Both the position numbers and the translations under genes were made by a program. Below, one piece after another: positions 52,429-61,959 of a DNA stretch of 64,000 nt. Origin of the DNA: Papillibacter cinnamivorans DSM 12816 (GTDB lineage: Bacteria; Bacillota; Clostridia; Oscillospirales; Oscillospiraceae). The notes under the pieces are model-generated. The model searched no databases. It was not told where the DNA came from and saw nothing but the letters and a program-made list of their open reading frames with translations. How positions within the stretch are numbered: position 1 is the first letter of the stretch; each line of letters starts with the position of its first letter. The stretch spans positions 62,001 to 126,000 of the forward strand of contig NZ_FWXW01000003.1 in assembly GCF_900176335.1 (NCBI RefSeq). The letters run 5' to 3'.

Positions 52429-52473
52429 GCAACCCGACAAGGCTGTGCAGATGCACAGCCTTGTCGCCGGTTG
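52429..52473 (-). promoter_or_regulatory. Intercistronic stem-loop between binding-protein and ATPase genes
   Basis: A perfect 14-bp stem (52436-52449, 52452-52465) extended by GCAACC/GGTTGC, without a T run. Typical of hairpins that protect the binding-protein mRNA and lower transporter expression. Confidence 0.65.
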
Positions 52474-52496
52474 CTTCCGTATCTTCGCGGAAAAAC

Positions 52497-53633
52497 TTAT
52501 TCGGGAATGGTTCCGATGACGCCCTTGACAAACCAGCTCATGTTCCAGATCTCGTCGTCGGTCATCGTGGTGCCTTCGGCAACCTTCACATTGCCGTCCT
52601 GATCGTAGAGAGGACCGGTGAAGGGTTCAAGCTCGCCGGACTCGATCTTGGCCTGGGCGGCGGCAACGGCGTCGGCAGTGCCTTCGGCGCAGTTGGCGGT
52701 GAGATCGTCCAAAGAAACCATGCCGGCAGAGAGGCCTTCCCAGTAAGCGCGGCTGGTCCAGGTGCCGTCAATGATCTTCTGTACGTCGTCCACATAGAAC
52801 TTCTCCCAGTGGAAGAGGGGGGCGGTGAGATAGGCGTTGGGAGCGGCGTCGGGAGTGGAGGTGTTATAACCGACGGCGAAGGCGCCCTTCTCCTGAGCGG
52901 CGATCTGGGTGGCGGTGCTGTCCTGGTGCTGAGCCATGACATCGCAGCCCTTGTTCAAAAGCTCGATGGCGGCCTGTTTTTCCACGGCGGGATCATACCA
53001 GGTGTTGGTCCAGACGACTTCCACAGTGGCGTCGGGATTGACGGACTGCACACCCAGGGTAAAGGCGTTGATGCCGCGGATGACTTCCGGGATGGCATAG
53101 GCGGCCACATAGCCGATTTTACCGTTCTGCGTTTTCATGCCGGCGACGATGCCCGCGAGGTATCTGGCCTGATAGATTTTTCCGAAATAGGTGGAGAGGT
53201 TGTCCGAGCGCATATATCCGGAGCAGTGTCCAAAATAGACGTCGGGATGCTCTTTTGCCACTTCCACCGTGTATTCCATGAAACCGAAGCTGGTGGCGTA
53301 AATCACGTTGCAGCCCTGATCGATGAGGTCGTTCATGGCTTTCTCAGAGTCGGCGTTCTCAGGAACGTCTTCCACGTACATGCACTGAATGCCCATGGCT
53401 TCCAGCGCCAGCCTGCCCTGATCGTGAGCCTGGGTGTATCCCTGGTCGTTGATTTCACCAATGTAGATAAATCCGACCTTCAGGTCTTCCTTGGGGATAC
53501 CGGCGGCCTGTGTGGGTTCCTCGGTGGGCGCCGCGGTGGGGGTCGGGGTGGCCTGGGTGCCGGTTCCGCCGCAGGCGGTGAGGACCAGCACCATGGCTGC
53601 TGCAAGAAGCGACGCAATCCATCTCTTCTTCAC
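52497..53633 (-). CDS. BMP-family nucleoside-binding lipoprotein
   Basis: A 378-residue substrate-binding lipoprotein of the BMP/Med family. Signal peptide ends LVLTAC (Cys21), followed by a Thr/Pro-rich linker. VGFIYIGEINDQGYTQAHDQGRLA is the classic BMP start. Homologues (PnrA, NupN) bind purine nucleosides. It follows xpt by 66 bases. Confidence 0.93.
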   Translation of the reverse strand: MKKRWIASLLAAAMVLVLTACGGTGTQATPTPTAAPTEEPTQAAGIPKEDLKVGFIYIGEINDQGYTQAHDQGRLALEAMGIQCMYVEDVPENADSEKAMNDLIDQGCNVIYATSFGFMEYTVEVAKEHPDVYFGHCSGYMRSDNLSTYFGKIYQARYLAGIVAGMKTQNGKIGYVAAYAIPEVIRGINAFTLGVQSVNPDATVEVVWTNTWYDPAVEKQAAIELLNKGCDVMAQHQDSTATQIAAQEKGAFAVGYNTSTPDAAPNAYLTAPLFHWEKFYVDDVQKIIDGTWTSRAYWEGLSAGMVSLDDLTANCAEGTADAVAAAQAKIESGELEPFTGPLYDQDGNVKVAEGTTMTDDEIWNMSWFVKGVIGTIPE

Positions 53634-53660
53634 TATTTTTTCCTCCCAAATTTTTTTATA

Positions 53661-53686
53661 TTTACACGGCTTAAGCCAAGTGTAAA
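53661..53686. promoter_or_regulatory. Dyad upstream of the BMP gene
   Basis: TTTACAC and GTGTAAA flank a GGCTTAAGCC palindrome (53661-53686), 28 bases before the ATG. Possible operator or RNA element in the xpt-bmp gap. Confidence 0.4.
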
Positions 53687-53699
53687 TCCGAATCGGGCA

Positions 53700-54272
53700 T
53701 TACCGGAACACAATCCCGGTCCTGGGATCCATGGATTCAATCACTGCCAAAGATTCCACGCGGACTCCCCTGGCACGGACCAGGGCTCCGCCCTCCTGAA
53801 ATCCTTTTTCAATCACGATACCCGCGCCCACCAGCTGGGCGCCCGCATCCTGCACCAGCCCCACCAGGCCGAGAAGCGCGCTGCCGCGGGCCAGGAAATC
53901 GTCTATAATCAAAACCCTGTCCTCGGGCTTTAAAAACTCCCTGGAGACGATGATGTCGTAGCTTCTCCCATGAGTAAAGGATTCCACGCTGCGGGTATAA
54001 ACATCCCCCGAAATGTTCTTGGTCTGATTTTTCTTTGCAAATAGCACCGGAACATTAAAAAACTGCGCCGCAACACACGCGATCCCTATGCCGGAAGCTT
54101 CCACCGTCAGGATTTTCGTTACACCGCAGTCACCAAATATTCTTTTAAATTCTTTTCCGATTTCACAAAGCAGAGAAACGTCGATCTGGTGATTCAAGAA
54201 GCTGTCCACCTTCAGAACGTTTCCCTCTTTTACTTTTCCATCTCTGCAGATCCTGTCCTTCAAAAGCTGCAT
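53700..54272 (-). CDS. xpt: Xanthine phosphoribosyltransferase
   Basis: A 190-residue purine PRTase (MQLLKDRICRDGKV; KILTVEASGIGIA). The PRPP loop is VLIIDDFLARGSAL. It makes XMP from xanthine and PRPP. It heads the operon xpt-bmp-ABC. A purine riboswitch often precedes xpt, but I do not see one in its 80-base leader. Confidence 0.95.
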   Translation of the reverse strand: MQLLKDRICRDGKVKEGNVLKVDSFLNHQIDVSLLCEIGKEFKRIFGDCGVTKILTVEASGIGIACVAAQFFNVPVLFAKKNQTKNISGDVYTRSVESFTHGRSYDIIVSREFLKPEDRVLIIDDFLARGSALLGLVGLVQDAGAQLVGAGIVIEKGFQEGGALVRARGVRVESLAVIESMDPRTGIVFR

Positions 54273-54360
54273 GGCGGGCCTCTTTCTGCCCCCTCATCCG
54301 GGGCAAACACATTGACAGAAAACACACGTGCCTTATATTAAAATTTTACCTTACCGGCGC

Positions 54361-54388
54361 ATATTAAACAATTTATTTATTTGAACAA
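54361..54388 (-). promoter_or_regulatory. Sigma-70-type promoter of the xpt operon
   Basis: Minus strand TTGTTC, 16-bp spacer and TAATAT, about 90 bases before xpt. The 383-base gap 54273-54654 otherwise contains only the terminator at 54588 and no convincing gene. Confidence 0.6.
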
Positions 54389-54587
54389 AAAGAAAGAAAA
54401 ATTCACGGTTTTTTTGTAGAGAAAGGCAGAATTTCGCCGAGGGGGAAAAAGTCGGGAAAAACCGGCGGGCGGAGGATTGTGATATGCGTTGGACCGCGCA
54501 TAAAAGCATACGTAATACTGATATGCGCCGGCGCTTTTTGGCCGAGGCCGATGGTGAGCAGACGATGAGGCTTTCCCGATAAAATAA

Positions 54588-54617
54588 CCGCCTCCCCGGG
54601 AAAACCCGGGGAGGCGG
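54588..54617 (-). terminator. Intrinsic terminator of the adhesin gene
   Basis: A perfect 13-bp GC stem (54588-54600, 54605-54617) with a 4-base loop; on the minus strand TTATTTTAT follows. Confidence 0.92.
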
Positions 54618-54654
54618 CAGGCAGCGGATTTAACAATCCACGCCGGCGCTTATT

Positions 54655-57600
54655 TTATTCTTCGTCTTCTTTCTTCTTCCTGAAGCCCAGGATCGCGCCG
54701 GTTCCGGCCGTCATCGCGCCAAGGATGGCCATAGCGGTTGCCGCGGAAACTCCGCCGGTCTGCGGCAGGGTATCCGTATCGCCGGCGACGCCGCTGTCAT
54801 CCGTATCGCCCAGAACTCCGGAGCTGGGAGAAGGAGAGGGCGCAGGCGTGGGAGTCGGAGTGGGGGTCGGGCTGGGGCTGGGGGTCGGAGTAGGAGTCGG
54901 GGTGGGAGTCGGGGTAGGCGTCGGGGTAGGAGTGGGTCCGGGATCGCTGTAGATATAGACCTGAGCCGAGGCCTGGCCGTCAATCCACTCTTCGTGACTG
55001 TTGTAGAAAGCAGCCCCAACAACCGTATTGGTGTAGCTGGCCGTATGCTGCGCCGTATAGGTCACGGTAACGGTGGCACCCACTTCGAAGGCATCGTCAT
55101 AGTCAAACTCCAGGGTGTTGCCATTGATCTCATACCCCGTCAACGTTGACGTGCTGCCGTTGAGAGTCTTGGTGACACTCACCAGGCTGAAGCTTGCGGT
55201 TCCGAAAATGGGATCCGTAAACTGCACGTGACACAAATCGAGATTGCTGGTGTTAGTAATAGAGGCCGTGTAGGTCACCGTCGTCCCATATGGTACTGTG
55301 ACGATCGTGGAGCCGTTCACCAGTTTGGTAACCACGACGCCCACGCTGGGATCCGCAATCTGGACCGAGGCGGTGTCGGAAGCCGTAGCCGTCTTTCCGC
55401 GGAAGCTCAGGACCGCAGAGGCGGTGTTGCCATAGGACCCATCTTCTTTGAAGACGATGGTATAGGTGATGGTAACGGTCGCTTCCGAAGCCACTTTGGG
55501 ATAGCTGGGCTCACTGACCGTCCCGCTGTTGAAGTTCAGGGTGCCGGTGGTGCCGTCCAAGGAGTATGTGCCGCTGTCCACAGTCGTGTCTCCGATCTTG
55601 ACGACCAGATTGGAAAGCGTAATACCGGTGTTATCTTTGAACATGTCGTCGGTTACACTGATGAGATCCATGAGCTCGGTGTAATCATTCGTGATGGTAA
55701 TGGTGTAGCTTACAGGCTCGCCGGTCAGAGCGGAGGCGGGAGAAACGGATTTGTCAACCGCAATCGTCGGAGTTTTAATGTCGACGGTGGCGCTGTCGCT
55801 CTTCTCCAGATCCGACCTGCCGTCATTTGCGGTGACGGTTGCCGTGTTTTCATAATAGACTGTCGCCTGAGTGCTGTAGATGACCTCGAGGACATCACCC
55901 GCAGCAAGGCTGAACGCAGTAGGAGTCGTGCGGAAGGTAATGGTACGGGCCGTGGTATTGACAAAGTAGTCCGTATCTTTGGTCAGTGCCGACCCGTTGA
56001 GGGTCACGCTGTAGATGGTCGCATCCGCGTTGAATAGCTGGTCAGTGAGGACCACGGAGCCGAGAGACGCCTCGGAGGTATTGGTAACCGTAACCTTGTA
56101 GGTCACCACATCCTTGTAGTTCACGGTGGCGCTGTCACCAAAGGACAGGGTGCCGGTGGGTTCTCCGTCGGCAATTTTCTTTACGATGCTCATGTCGGAG
56201 TCGGGATAGACCGTGATCTTGGCATCGTCGCCGGAGGTGACGGGAACCGTGGTGTTTTCCGGATTCTCCAGATCGGCGTCGTAGACCGCATTGGCCTTGG
56301 CGTAGTTATACTTATCACCGTAGGAACTGAAGGAAACCGTATAGGTGATGGTGATGAAATCATAGGCATCGGTATCCATCGGCTGAAGGACATACCCGTC
56401 GGTGAAGGTCAGTTTCGCGGTTGCAGTACCGTCTCCGGCTGTCAGAGTATACTCGGTGTCTGGAACTTCATTACCGTCCTTATCCGTCACGGTGACCGCC
56501 GCGGATTGGGCAATGACCTGGTCAAACATGGCATCCTCCACATTGTTGAGGACCACCGCCCTGTCGCCGGTGTTGGTCACTTTAACGGTATAGGTGACCG
56601 GAGCGTTCTTGGAGACACCGCCCACAGGATAGGCATCGCCGTTGGAACCTTCCGCGCTGAGAAGCGTACCCGCGGAATTATAGGCATCCTTCACGGTGGA
56701 GGTCGTGGGCGGATTGTAAGTGTTCGTGCAGGTTACCGCAACGTTCTGTACGGCAAACCTGACGGCCGCCATGGCGCCCGATTGGGCCGAGCCCGTGAAC
56801 GCTATGCTGTCCGCGTCATTGGTGATTTCGCTTACTGCATATCCCGTCCCTGCGCGCAGTCCCGTGAAAGAGACCGAGGCAGTGGAGGTCGTTGTGATGG
56901 TGAAGCGATAGGTCACGGTGCCGGCTTCCGTATTGACTACGGGATTGGGATTTTCCGTGTCGCCGGGAACCAGCGCGCCGTAAGTTCCAGGGACAAAGCT
57001 GATGCTGTCGTCCGTCTGGCCGGTAAAGACCACTTCGAACTCATAGACGCCGCCGGAGATGACCGCCGTGTCGCTGACCGACTTGGTCACCGTCAGGGAG
57101 CCGGGGGTCACCCGGAAATCGTTGGTGTACAGGATGGTGACGGGACTCTGTCCGGAGTCATCCCGGGGAATTGAGCCTGTCACCAGCAGGTCGTTGACCG
57201 TATCCACCGCTGCGCTGGAGGAGCCGGCCGTAACCGCCGCAGAAGAATCCCTGGCGCCGCCGTCGGAAGTTTCTTTCACTTCAAACTTCAGGCCCACCGG
57301 CAGGTTGCTGAAAACCAGCTTGCCGTTGTTGGCAAGAGAGAAGGTATAGTGTCCGTTGCCCGCCACGGTATCCGCCGTTATCGAGCCGGTGGAGGGCATC
57401 TCGTCCGAAGCCAGATTGTAGCCGACCTTTTCGGTGTAGGCCGCTATTCCACTCGGGTTTTCATCGGAAGGTGCTACCGCCTCGTGTTCCACTTCCGTAT
57501 AGAAGAAGATCGTGTAGTCGAAGCTTGTGGGAACACCAGAACTGTCAAGCGTAGTGAGAACGCTCTTGCTGATGGTCAGAGTCGCGGGGGTAAGATAGCT

Positions 57601-60600
57601 GTTGGTAACGGTCACCGTGTCCTGGTCTTTGTCGGCAATGGATCCTGTTTTGGCAGGATCGTAGGTTACGCTGTCGGCGCCCTTGCTGTCGGTCTCTTCG
57701 ACCGTGTATTCTACGCCGGCGGGAATATTGGAGAAAGTAACCGTGTCGTCGTCAGCCAGGTCGAGATAGAAGGTAAGGGTTCCTGCAACCGTATCCACGC
57801 TCCCGGTCAGGTCGGTCACGCTGCAGGTAATCCCGCCAAGATAACCGTCCGAGAAGGTAACCGAGATGGGGTAAGTCATCGTACTGGAAGAGTCCGCATC
57901 ATCCTGAAGCACGGACTTGCTCACGGTAAGGCTGCCCGTCTTGTAGGTATTCTTGAAGTAAATGGCGGGAGTAGCCGTAGCGTCCGCCGCGGTGGTAGCA
58001 TAGGTCTGGCTCAGGCCCGAGGTCAGAGACGAGAGGCTGGTGCCGTGCTCGGTGTTATATGCCGAGTTGGCGGTCTCTGTGATCTCATATGTGGCTCCCA
58101 GGGGGATCCCTTTGAGGGTCGCCGACTGGCCGCCGTTCAGCACCAGAGTTCCGTCGGTTGAAGTGTGAACCGTCTTGGGGTTGGCGGTATCGTCATTGTA
58201 TACATAGCTGAAGCCGGTGTATACCGTACCGTTCTTATTTACGGTGAAGGTAAAGGTGTCGCTGGGATTGCTGTCGGAGGTGACCGACTTGGAGATGATC
58301 ATGTCGCCGGTCAGGTACGTGTTCAGCGCCGTCACCGTGCTGCCGCCGGATATAACGGTTCCGGTCTCCTGATTGTCGCTTCCAAAGCTGGAGTAGTACC
58401 CGGAGACCGAATAATCATCTTCCGTGATGGTATAGGACGCGCCCACGGGGATGCCGGTAACGACGACGCTTTCATTCGCTTTCAGGGTAACGGGGATGGT
58501 CTCCTGACCCGTTCCAGTCCTGCTGGCCGTCTCTCCGGTCACCGTATAGGTGTGGGAATAGGGAGACGTGGAGCCAATCACGATGGAGAAGTAGAATTCC
58601 TTATCGCTGCTTCCGCCCTGGATGCTCTTGGTCAGGGTCAGGGAAGCGGTGGGGATATACCAGTTGGTGAAGATTGCCGCAGTCTTCCCCTCACCGTAGG
58701 ACACCTGGCCGCTCTTGGTGATGGTGACGGGCACATAGGTGTCGTCCATGCTCCAACCGGTGCCCGCATTGGAGGCATTCCCTTCCTTTACATAGAGGGT
58801 AATGGAGGTATCGTTTTCGCCAAAGAGGGTAGCGATCTTATCCATCCGGATCTGCAGAGTCGTACTGTAGGGGGAACCGGAGGGATTCGTGGTGGTCACA
58901 GGCGTCCCGGTGGCATCGGTGATCTTGCTGTATGCGGTTCCGTTGTAGGAATACAGCTCAAAGGGGAAGACCACTCCTGCGGGTTCGGTAACGCTGTTAT
59001 AAAGAGTTTCGACATTCTTTGTGATGCTGATGGTCGCGGTCGGATAGTACTTATTGGTGAAGGTCACCATGTTTCCGAGGGAAACGATGGTCCCGGAGGG
59101 ATCGCCGGCCGTGGTTGTCACATAGCCGTTGGAGGAATAATCGGTTTCAGAAACAGTGTAAGCGGTGCCGACGGTAATGCCTCCAATGACCACATACTGG
59201 CCGTTTGTCAGGGTCACGGCTCCGTTTGTAATATTGATGTCCTGATATGTATCACTGGGAGTGGCAGGCGTATACAGTTTGGCGGAGCCTGTGTAGTTGG
59301 TGAGAGGATTTCCCGTCTTCACATTAAAGGTGAAGCTCGAAATAGAACCTACGTTCGTGCCATCATAGGCCTCAACCAGCTTTTTAATGGTGAGGGAGGA
59401 GGTGTTGCACCTGAGCTCCACCCATCCGGATTTGGGAAGGAGCATGGTGACTACGCCGGCAGCATCCATGCCCAGGCCGGATTTGGGGACGTAAGTGATG
59501 CCGGCGCCGGGAACGTTGGTGATACTCTCTGCAGTAAGGTTGGTTCCGGTCCGATCACCGGTGCCGCCGTTCCAGCTGTAACTCTCATCGTTAAAGAAGA
59601 GCACCGTACCGTCGGTCAGTGTTATAGTAATGTCGCAGGTTTGACCGGATCTCGTGATGGTGGCGCCTGTATAGGTATAGGTCTTGCCGTCGCTGTTAGT
59701 AAGCCCTACAAGGGTATACACCCGGTTGCTACTACTGCCGGTTCTGTTGATCGTAATGTTCCAGCCACTAGTAGGATAGGTAGGGGCGGTTCCCGTTACC
59801 TTATCGTAATAATACAGGTTGGTACCCGAGGGCGTAAAGGTGGCGTTAGCGCCGGGGGCGGTGGCGCCGCTGTCATAAGCCGTCTTGTTGGCATAGTTGG
59901 TGTAGTACATGGTGTCCGCCACGGCGCCGCTCTTGAGCGCGACATTAAAGGTCAGCGAGGCGGGGGTCACCGTGTGCGGAACCGCAACCGCGGGGGTTCC
60001 TTCCAGGGTATAGTAGTTGCAGGAAAGTTCGGACTCGGGGATGATCCAGGTCAAAGTTTTTGAAGTGGTTCCGGAAAGCACAACCGAGACACCTGCGGGA
60101 GCCGTGGTCGTACAGGTATATATGCCGTCCGAATCCGGATCCGTAAAGGTATAGGTTCCGCTCTTAAGAACCATGGTGAGGCTGCCGGAAATCTCAAAGC
60201 CCGCGCCGATGGCTTCGGTAAAAGTTACATCACTGCCAGAGGCGAGAGGCGAGAAGTTATTCAGGCTGGAGTTGATGATCGCCTGGAACATGGCAAGAAG
60301 ATCTGCTGCCAGAGTGGAGGTACCGGAATATGCTCCACCGGGCTGGGGATAATAATACCCTGTGGTGGTGGTAAATCCGGTGTTGGTCAGCTCTGTGGAC
60401 AGTGGCTTGGATACTCCCGTTACAGCTGTAATGTTGGCCGAAGTGGGATTAAGGGTAGCGTTGGCAAGAGCATTCGCGCTGGTCCCATAGCCGATGGTGT
60501 AGATCTGAAGATCATTCATCTGGCTCTTAAGATACAGGGCCTGCACAATTGTATAAGCCGCGGCGGTGATGCCCAGGTTGGTGGTAGTGCCATTGGAGAC

Positions 60601-61347
60601 AGAATCCGGGCCAACCCCCGAAGCAGTGGTAAGGTACCCATAGCCGTCCTGGAGCCAGCCGGAATCTCCATAGGAACCTGTGGGTATTCCCGTATAATTG
60701 GTGTTATAGTAGCAGGCGACGCCGTCGCTGAGGACGATCAGGATGGGAACCGAGGTGCTCCCGCTGTTCTTGGCACCCAGCAGCATGTTATAGCCCCGGT
60801 TGATGCCGGACTGGATGTTGGTGCCACCTTCGCCGGTAACCTGGAATATGGTAGTTCCATTGCCTGTTGTGGTGGATAGCGCAAAATCAGTGTTCCTCAG
60901 GGATACTAAGTTGGCGGAACCGGTGGAAAAGGTGACGACGCCGATCTTGTTGTTTGCGTTGGCGGCAAGAATGGTATCCACTGCCGAGTTGACCGCAGCG
61001 ACCATGTTGACCAGTTTGTCGTTATCCTGGGTACTGCCGGAGATATCCAGCACGAAGACCACGTTTGCTACCGCAGTGGAATTCGTGACGCTGTTCAGGT
61101 TCTGACCGAGAGCCGAGAGCTTAACCTGGAACAGGTCGTCTGTGCCGCTAGCATAGCTCACGGATTTGTCGGTCCAGACCTGGCCGTCGGTCAGGGTCGG
61201 TACGGCGGTAACCGCATCCGCTCCCTTGGTCTTCACCGTCAGGCTGGCAGGATCAAAGGACGCCAGGCTTACAGGGACGTATGTAAGCAGCAGCACGGCG
61301 ACCAGCAAAAACGATAACAGTCTGTTGCGTAGCTTCTTGTTTTTCAT
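54655..61347 (-). CDS. Giant LPQTG-anchored surface protein (VWA, Cna-B-like and DUF11-like repeats)
   Basis: A 2230-residue wall-anchored protein. Signal peptide residues about 1-30. A von Willebrand A domain follows (about 90-360) with an intact MIDAS start DISGST. Then about seven Cna-B/DUF5979-like modules, each beginning with phrases such as LTVSKSV or ISITKNV and Lys residues suited to isopeptide bonds, then about four DUF11-like repeats (VTYTVKVTNTG and similar). A Pro-Thr/Pro-Ser stalk leads to LPQTGG, a hydrophobic helix and a KKKEDEE tail for sortase. Expression is probably set by the tandem c-di-GMP riboswitches upstream. Probable adhesin; ligand unknown. Confidence 0.93.
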   Translation of the reverse strand: MKNKKLRNRLLSFLLVAVLLLTYVPVSLASFDPASLTVKTKGADAVTAVPTLTDGQVWTDKSVSYASGTDDLFQVKLSALGQNLNSVTNSTAVANVVFVLDISGSTQDNDKLVNMVAAVNSAVDTILAANANNKIGVVTFSTGSANLVSLRNTDFALSTTTGNGTTIFQVTGEGGTNIQSGINRGYNMLLGAKNSGSTSVPILIVLSDGVACYYNTNYTGIPTGSYGDSGWLQDGYGYLTTASGVGPDSVSNGTTTNLGITAAAYTIVQALYLKSQMNDLQIYTIGYGTSANALANATLNPTSANITAVTGVSKPLSTELTNTGFTTTTGYYYPQPGGAYSGTSTLAADLLAMFQAIINSSLNNFSPLASGSDVTFTEAIGAGFEISGSLTMVLKSGTYTFTDPDSDGIYTCTTTAPAGVSVVLSGTTSKTLTWIIPESELSCNYYTLEGTPAVAVPHTVTPASLTFNVALKSGAVADTMYYTNYANKTAYDSGATAPGANATFTPSGTNLYYYDKVTGTAPTYPTSGWNITINRTGSSSNRVYTLVGLTNSDGKTYTYTGATITRSGQTCDITITLTDGTVLFFNDESYSWNGGTGDRTGTNLTAESITNVPGAGITYVPKSGLGMDAAGVVTMLLPKSGWVELRCNTSSLTIKKLVEAYDGTNVGSISSFTFNVKTGNPLTNYTGSAKLYTPATPSDTYQDINITNGAVTLTNGQYVVIGGITVGTAYTVSETDYSSNGYVTTTAGDPSGTIVSLGNMVTFTNKYYPTATISITKNVETLYNSVTEPAGVVFPFELYSYNGTAYSKITDATGTPVTTTNPSGSPYSTTLQIRMDKIATLFGENDTSITLYVKEGNASNAGTGWSMDDTYVPVTITKSGQVSYGEGKTAAIFTNWYIPTASLTLTKSIQGGSSDKEFYFSIVIGSTSPYSHTYTVTGETASRTGTGQETIPVTLKANESVVVTGIPVGASYTITEDDYSVSGYYSSFGSDNQETGTVISGGSTVTALNTYLTGDMIISKSVTSDSNPSDTFTFTVNKNGTVYTGFSYVYNDDTANPKTVHTSTDGTLVLNGGQSATLKGIPLGATYEITETANSAYNTEHGTSLSSLTSGLSQTYATTAADATATPAIYFKNTYKTGSLTVSKSVLQDDADSSSTMTYPISVTFSDGYLGGITCSVTDLTGSVDTVAGTLTFYLDLADDDTVTFSNIPAGVEYTVEETDSKGADSVTYDPAKTGSIADKDQDTVTVTNSYLTPATLTISKSVLTTLDSSGVPTSFDYTIFFYTEVEHEAVAPSDENPSGIAAYTEKVGYNLASDEMPSTGSITADTVAGNGHYTFSLANNGKLVFSNLPVGLKFEVKETSDGGARDSSAAVTAGSSSAAVDTVNDLLVTGSIPRDDSGQSPVTILYTNDFRVTPGSLTVTKSVSDTAVISGGVYEFEVVFTGQTDDSISFVPGTYGALVPGDTENPNPVVNTEAGTVTYRFTITTTSTASVSFTGLRAGTGYAVSEITNDADSIAFTGSAQSGAMAAVRFAVQNVAVTCTNTYNPPTTSTVKDAYNSAGTLLSAEGSNGDAYPVGGVSKNAPVTYTVKVTNTGDRAVVLNNVEDAMFDQVIAQSAAVTVTDKDGNEVPDTEYTLTAGDGTATAKLTFTDGYVLQPMDTDAYDFITITYTVSFSSYGDKYNYAKANAVYDADLENPENTTVPVTSGDDAKITVYPDSDMSIVKKIADGEPTGTLSFGDSATVNYKDVVTYKVTVTNTSEASLGSVVLTDQLFNADATIYSVTLNGSALTKDTDYFVNTTARTITFRTTPTAFSLAAGDVLEVIYSTQATVYYENTATVTANDGRSDLEKSDSATVDIKTPTIAVDKSVSPASALTGEPVSYTITITNDYTELMDLISVTDDMFKDNTGITLSNLVVKIGDTTVDSGTYSLDGTTGTLNFNSGTVSEPSYPKVASEATVTITYTIVFKEDGSYGNTASAVLSFRGKTATASDTASVQIADPSVGVVVTKLVNGSTIVTVPYGTTVTYTASITNTSNLDLCHVQFTDPIFGTASFSLVSVTKTLNGSTSTLTGYEINGNTLEFDYDDAFEVGATVTVTYTAQHTASYTNTVVGAAFYNSHEEWIDGQASAQVYIYSDPGPTPTPTPTPTPTPTPTPTPSPSPTPTPTPTPAPSPSPSSGVLGDTDDSGVAGDTDTLPQTGGVSAATAMAILGAMTAGTGAILGFRKKKEDEE

Positions 61348-61492
61348 GATTTCACTCCCTCAAATCTTCCGGCCGGATTTCCCGGGCCGGTATTTCATAC
61401 GTGTTTTTTCCACTTTTCCTGCGAATGTCAGAAACGCCGAATCGTTCAGACTTCCAAGGGGATCCCGACGCCGGGAGCCGATTGCAAAACCG

Positions 61493-61548
61493 CCGGAAAA
61501 AACAAAATCCGCATAAAATCGTGAGAGAATGCTCACTCTTTCATGCGG
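61493..61548 (-). terminator. Expression-platform terminator of riboswitch A
   Basis: On the minus strand CCGCAT...ATGCGG encloses GTGAG...CTCAC, followed by TTTTGTTTTTT. CCGCAT also forms the 3' edge of the aptamer, so aptamer and terminator can compete. Confidence 0.7.
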
Positions 61549-61640
61549 CCGGACTGCCTTTTCACTCACGGCGATGCCGCCGCGCGTGAAGTAGACTCCT
61601 AAGCTTTGCGTCCCTGCCTTTCGGCAGGTTTGCCCTTGTA
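61540..61640 (-). ncRNA. c-di-GMP-I (GEMM) riboswitch A, proximal to the adhesin
   Basis: The minus strand carries GGGCAAACC, a TGCC-GAAA-GGCA hairpin and GGGACGCAAAGC, the diagnostic c-di-GMP-I core, followed by the P3 stem and AGTCCGGCCGCATG closing region. It lies in the adhesin leader, about 200 bases before the start codon. Confidence 0.92.
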
Positions 61641-61685
61641 TTCAGTTTCGGTTTGTGGATAAATTCTTTCCTCTATTTCCAGCGG

Positions 61686-61741
61686 CTACAAAAAATAAAC
61701 AGCCGCATTACCCGTGAGAGAATGCTCACGTGTCCATGCGG
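61686..61741 (-). terminator. Expression-platform terminator of riboswitch B
   Basis: CCGCAT...CGTGAG...CTCACG...ATGCGG on the minus strand, followed by TGTTTATTTTTTG. Same design as the terminator of riboswitch A. Confidence 0.78.
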
Positions 61742-61832
61742 CCGGACTGTCATATCACCCGCGGCGGATTCCGCCGAGCATGATTTAGACTCCCAAGCTT
61801 TGCGTCCCCGCCTTTCGGCAGGTTTGCCCTTT
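61733..61832 (-). ncRNA. c-di-GMP-I (GEMM) riboswitch B, distal tandem copy
   Basis: The same core is present: GGGCAAACC, TGCC-GAAA-GGCG, GGGACGCAAAGC, then GGGAGTCTAA and a GGCGG-AATCCGCC arm. It is about 190 bp upstream of riboswitch A in the same transcript. Confidence 0.92.
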
Positions 61833-61929
61833 TCGCCTAATCCTTTCAGTCGATGCGTGCCTCTGATCCTTACACTTTGCGACCAAAAACGCTGCAATAA
61901 ACCTCCATTGGGCTATTGAGAGTTTTTTT

Positions 61930-61958
61930 ATCATATCACAAAGATGTAAAATTCGCAA
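61930..61958 (-). promoter_or_regulatory. Promoter of the riboswitch-adhesin transcript
   Basis: Minus strand TTGCGA, 17-bp spacer and TATGAT within an AT-rich stretch. It predicts a start near 61923 and a leader of about 575 bases containing riboswitches B and A. Confidence 0.7.
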
Positions 61959-61959
61959 C

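Noticed and set aside
54273-54354. Purine riboswitch expected before xpt
   Set aside because: The leader lacks the conserved purine-aptamer loops and pairing.
54403-54636. Minus-strand 77-codon frame between the adhesin and xpt
   Set aside because: Spans the adhesin terminator hairpin, has no ribosome site and no recognisable feature.
58165-60063. Long plus-strand open frame (632 codons) and neighbours (57349-58161, 55228-56037) opposite the adhesin
   Set aside because: Antisense to a clearly real repeat protein; open only because of its Thr/Val/Ser-rich codon use. No ribosome site or known domain.
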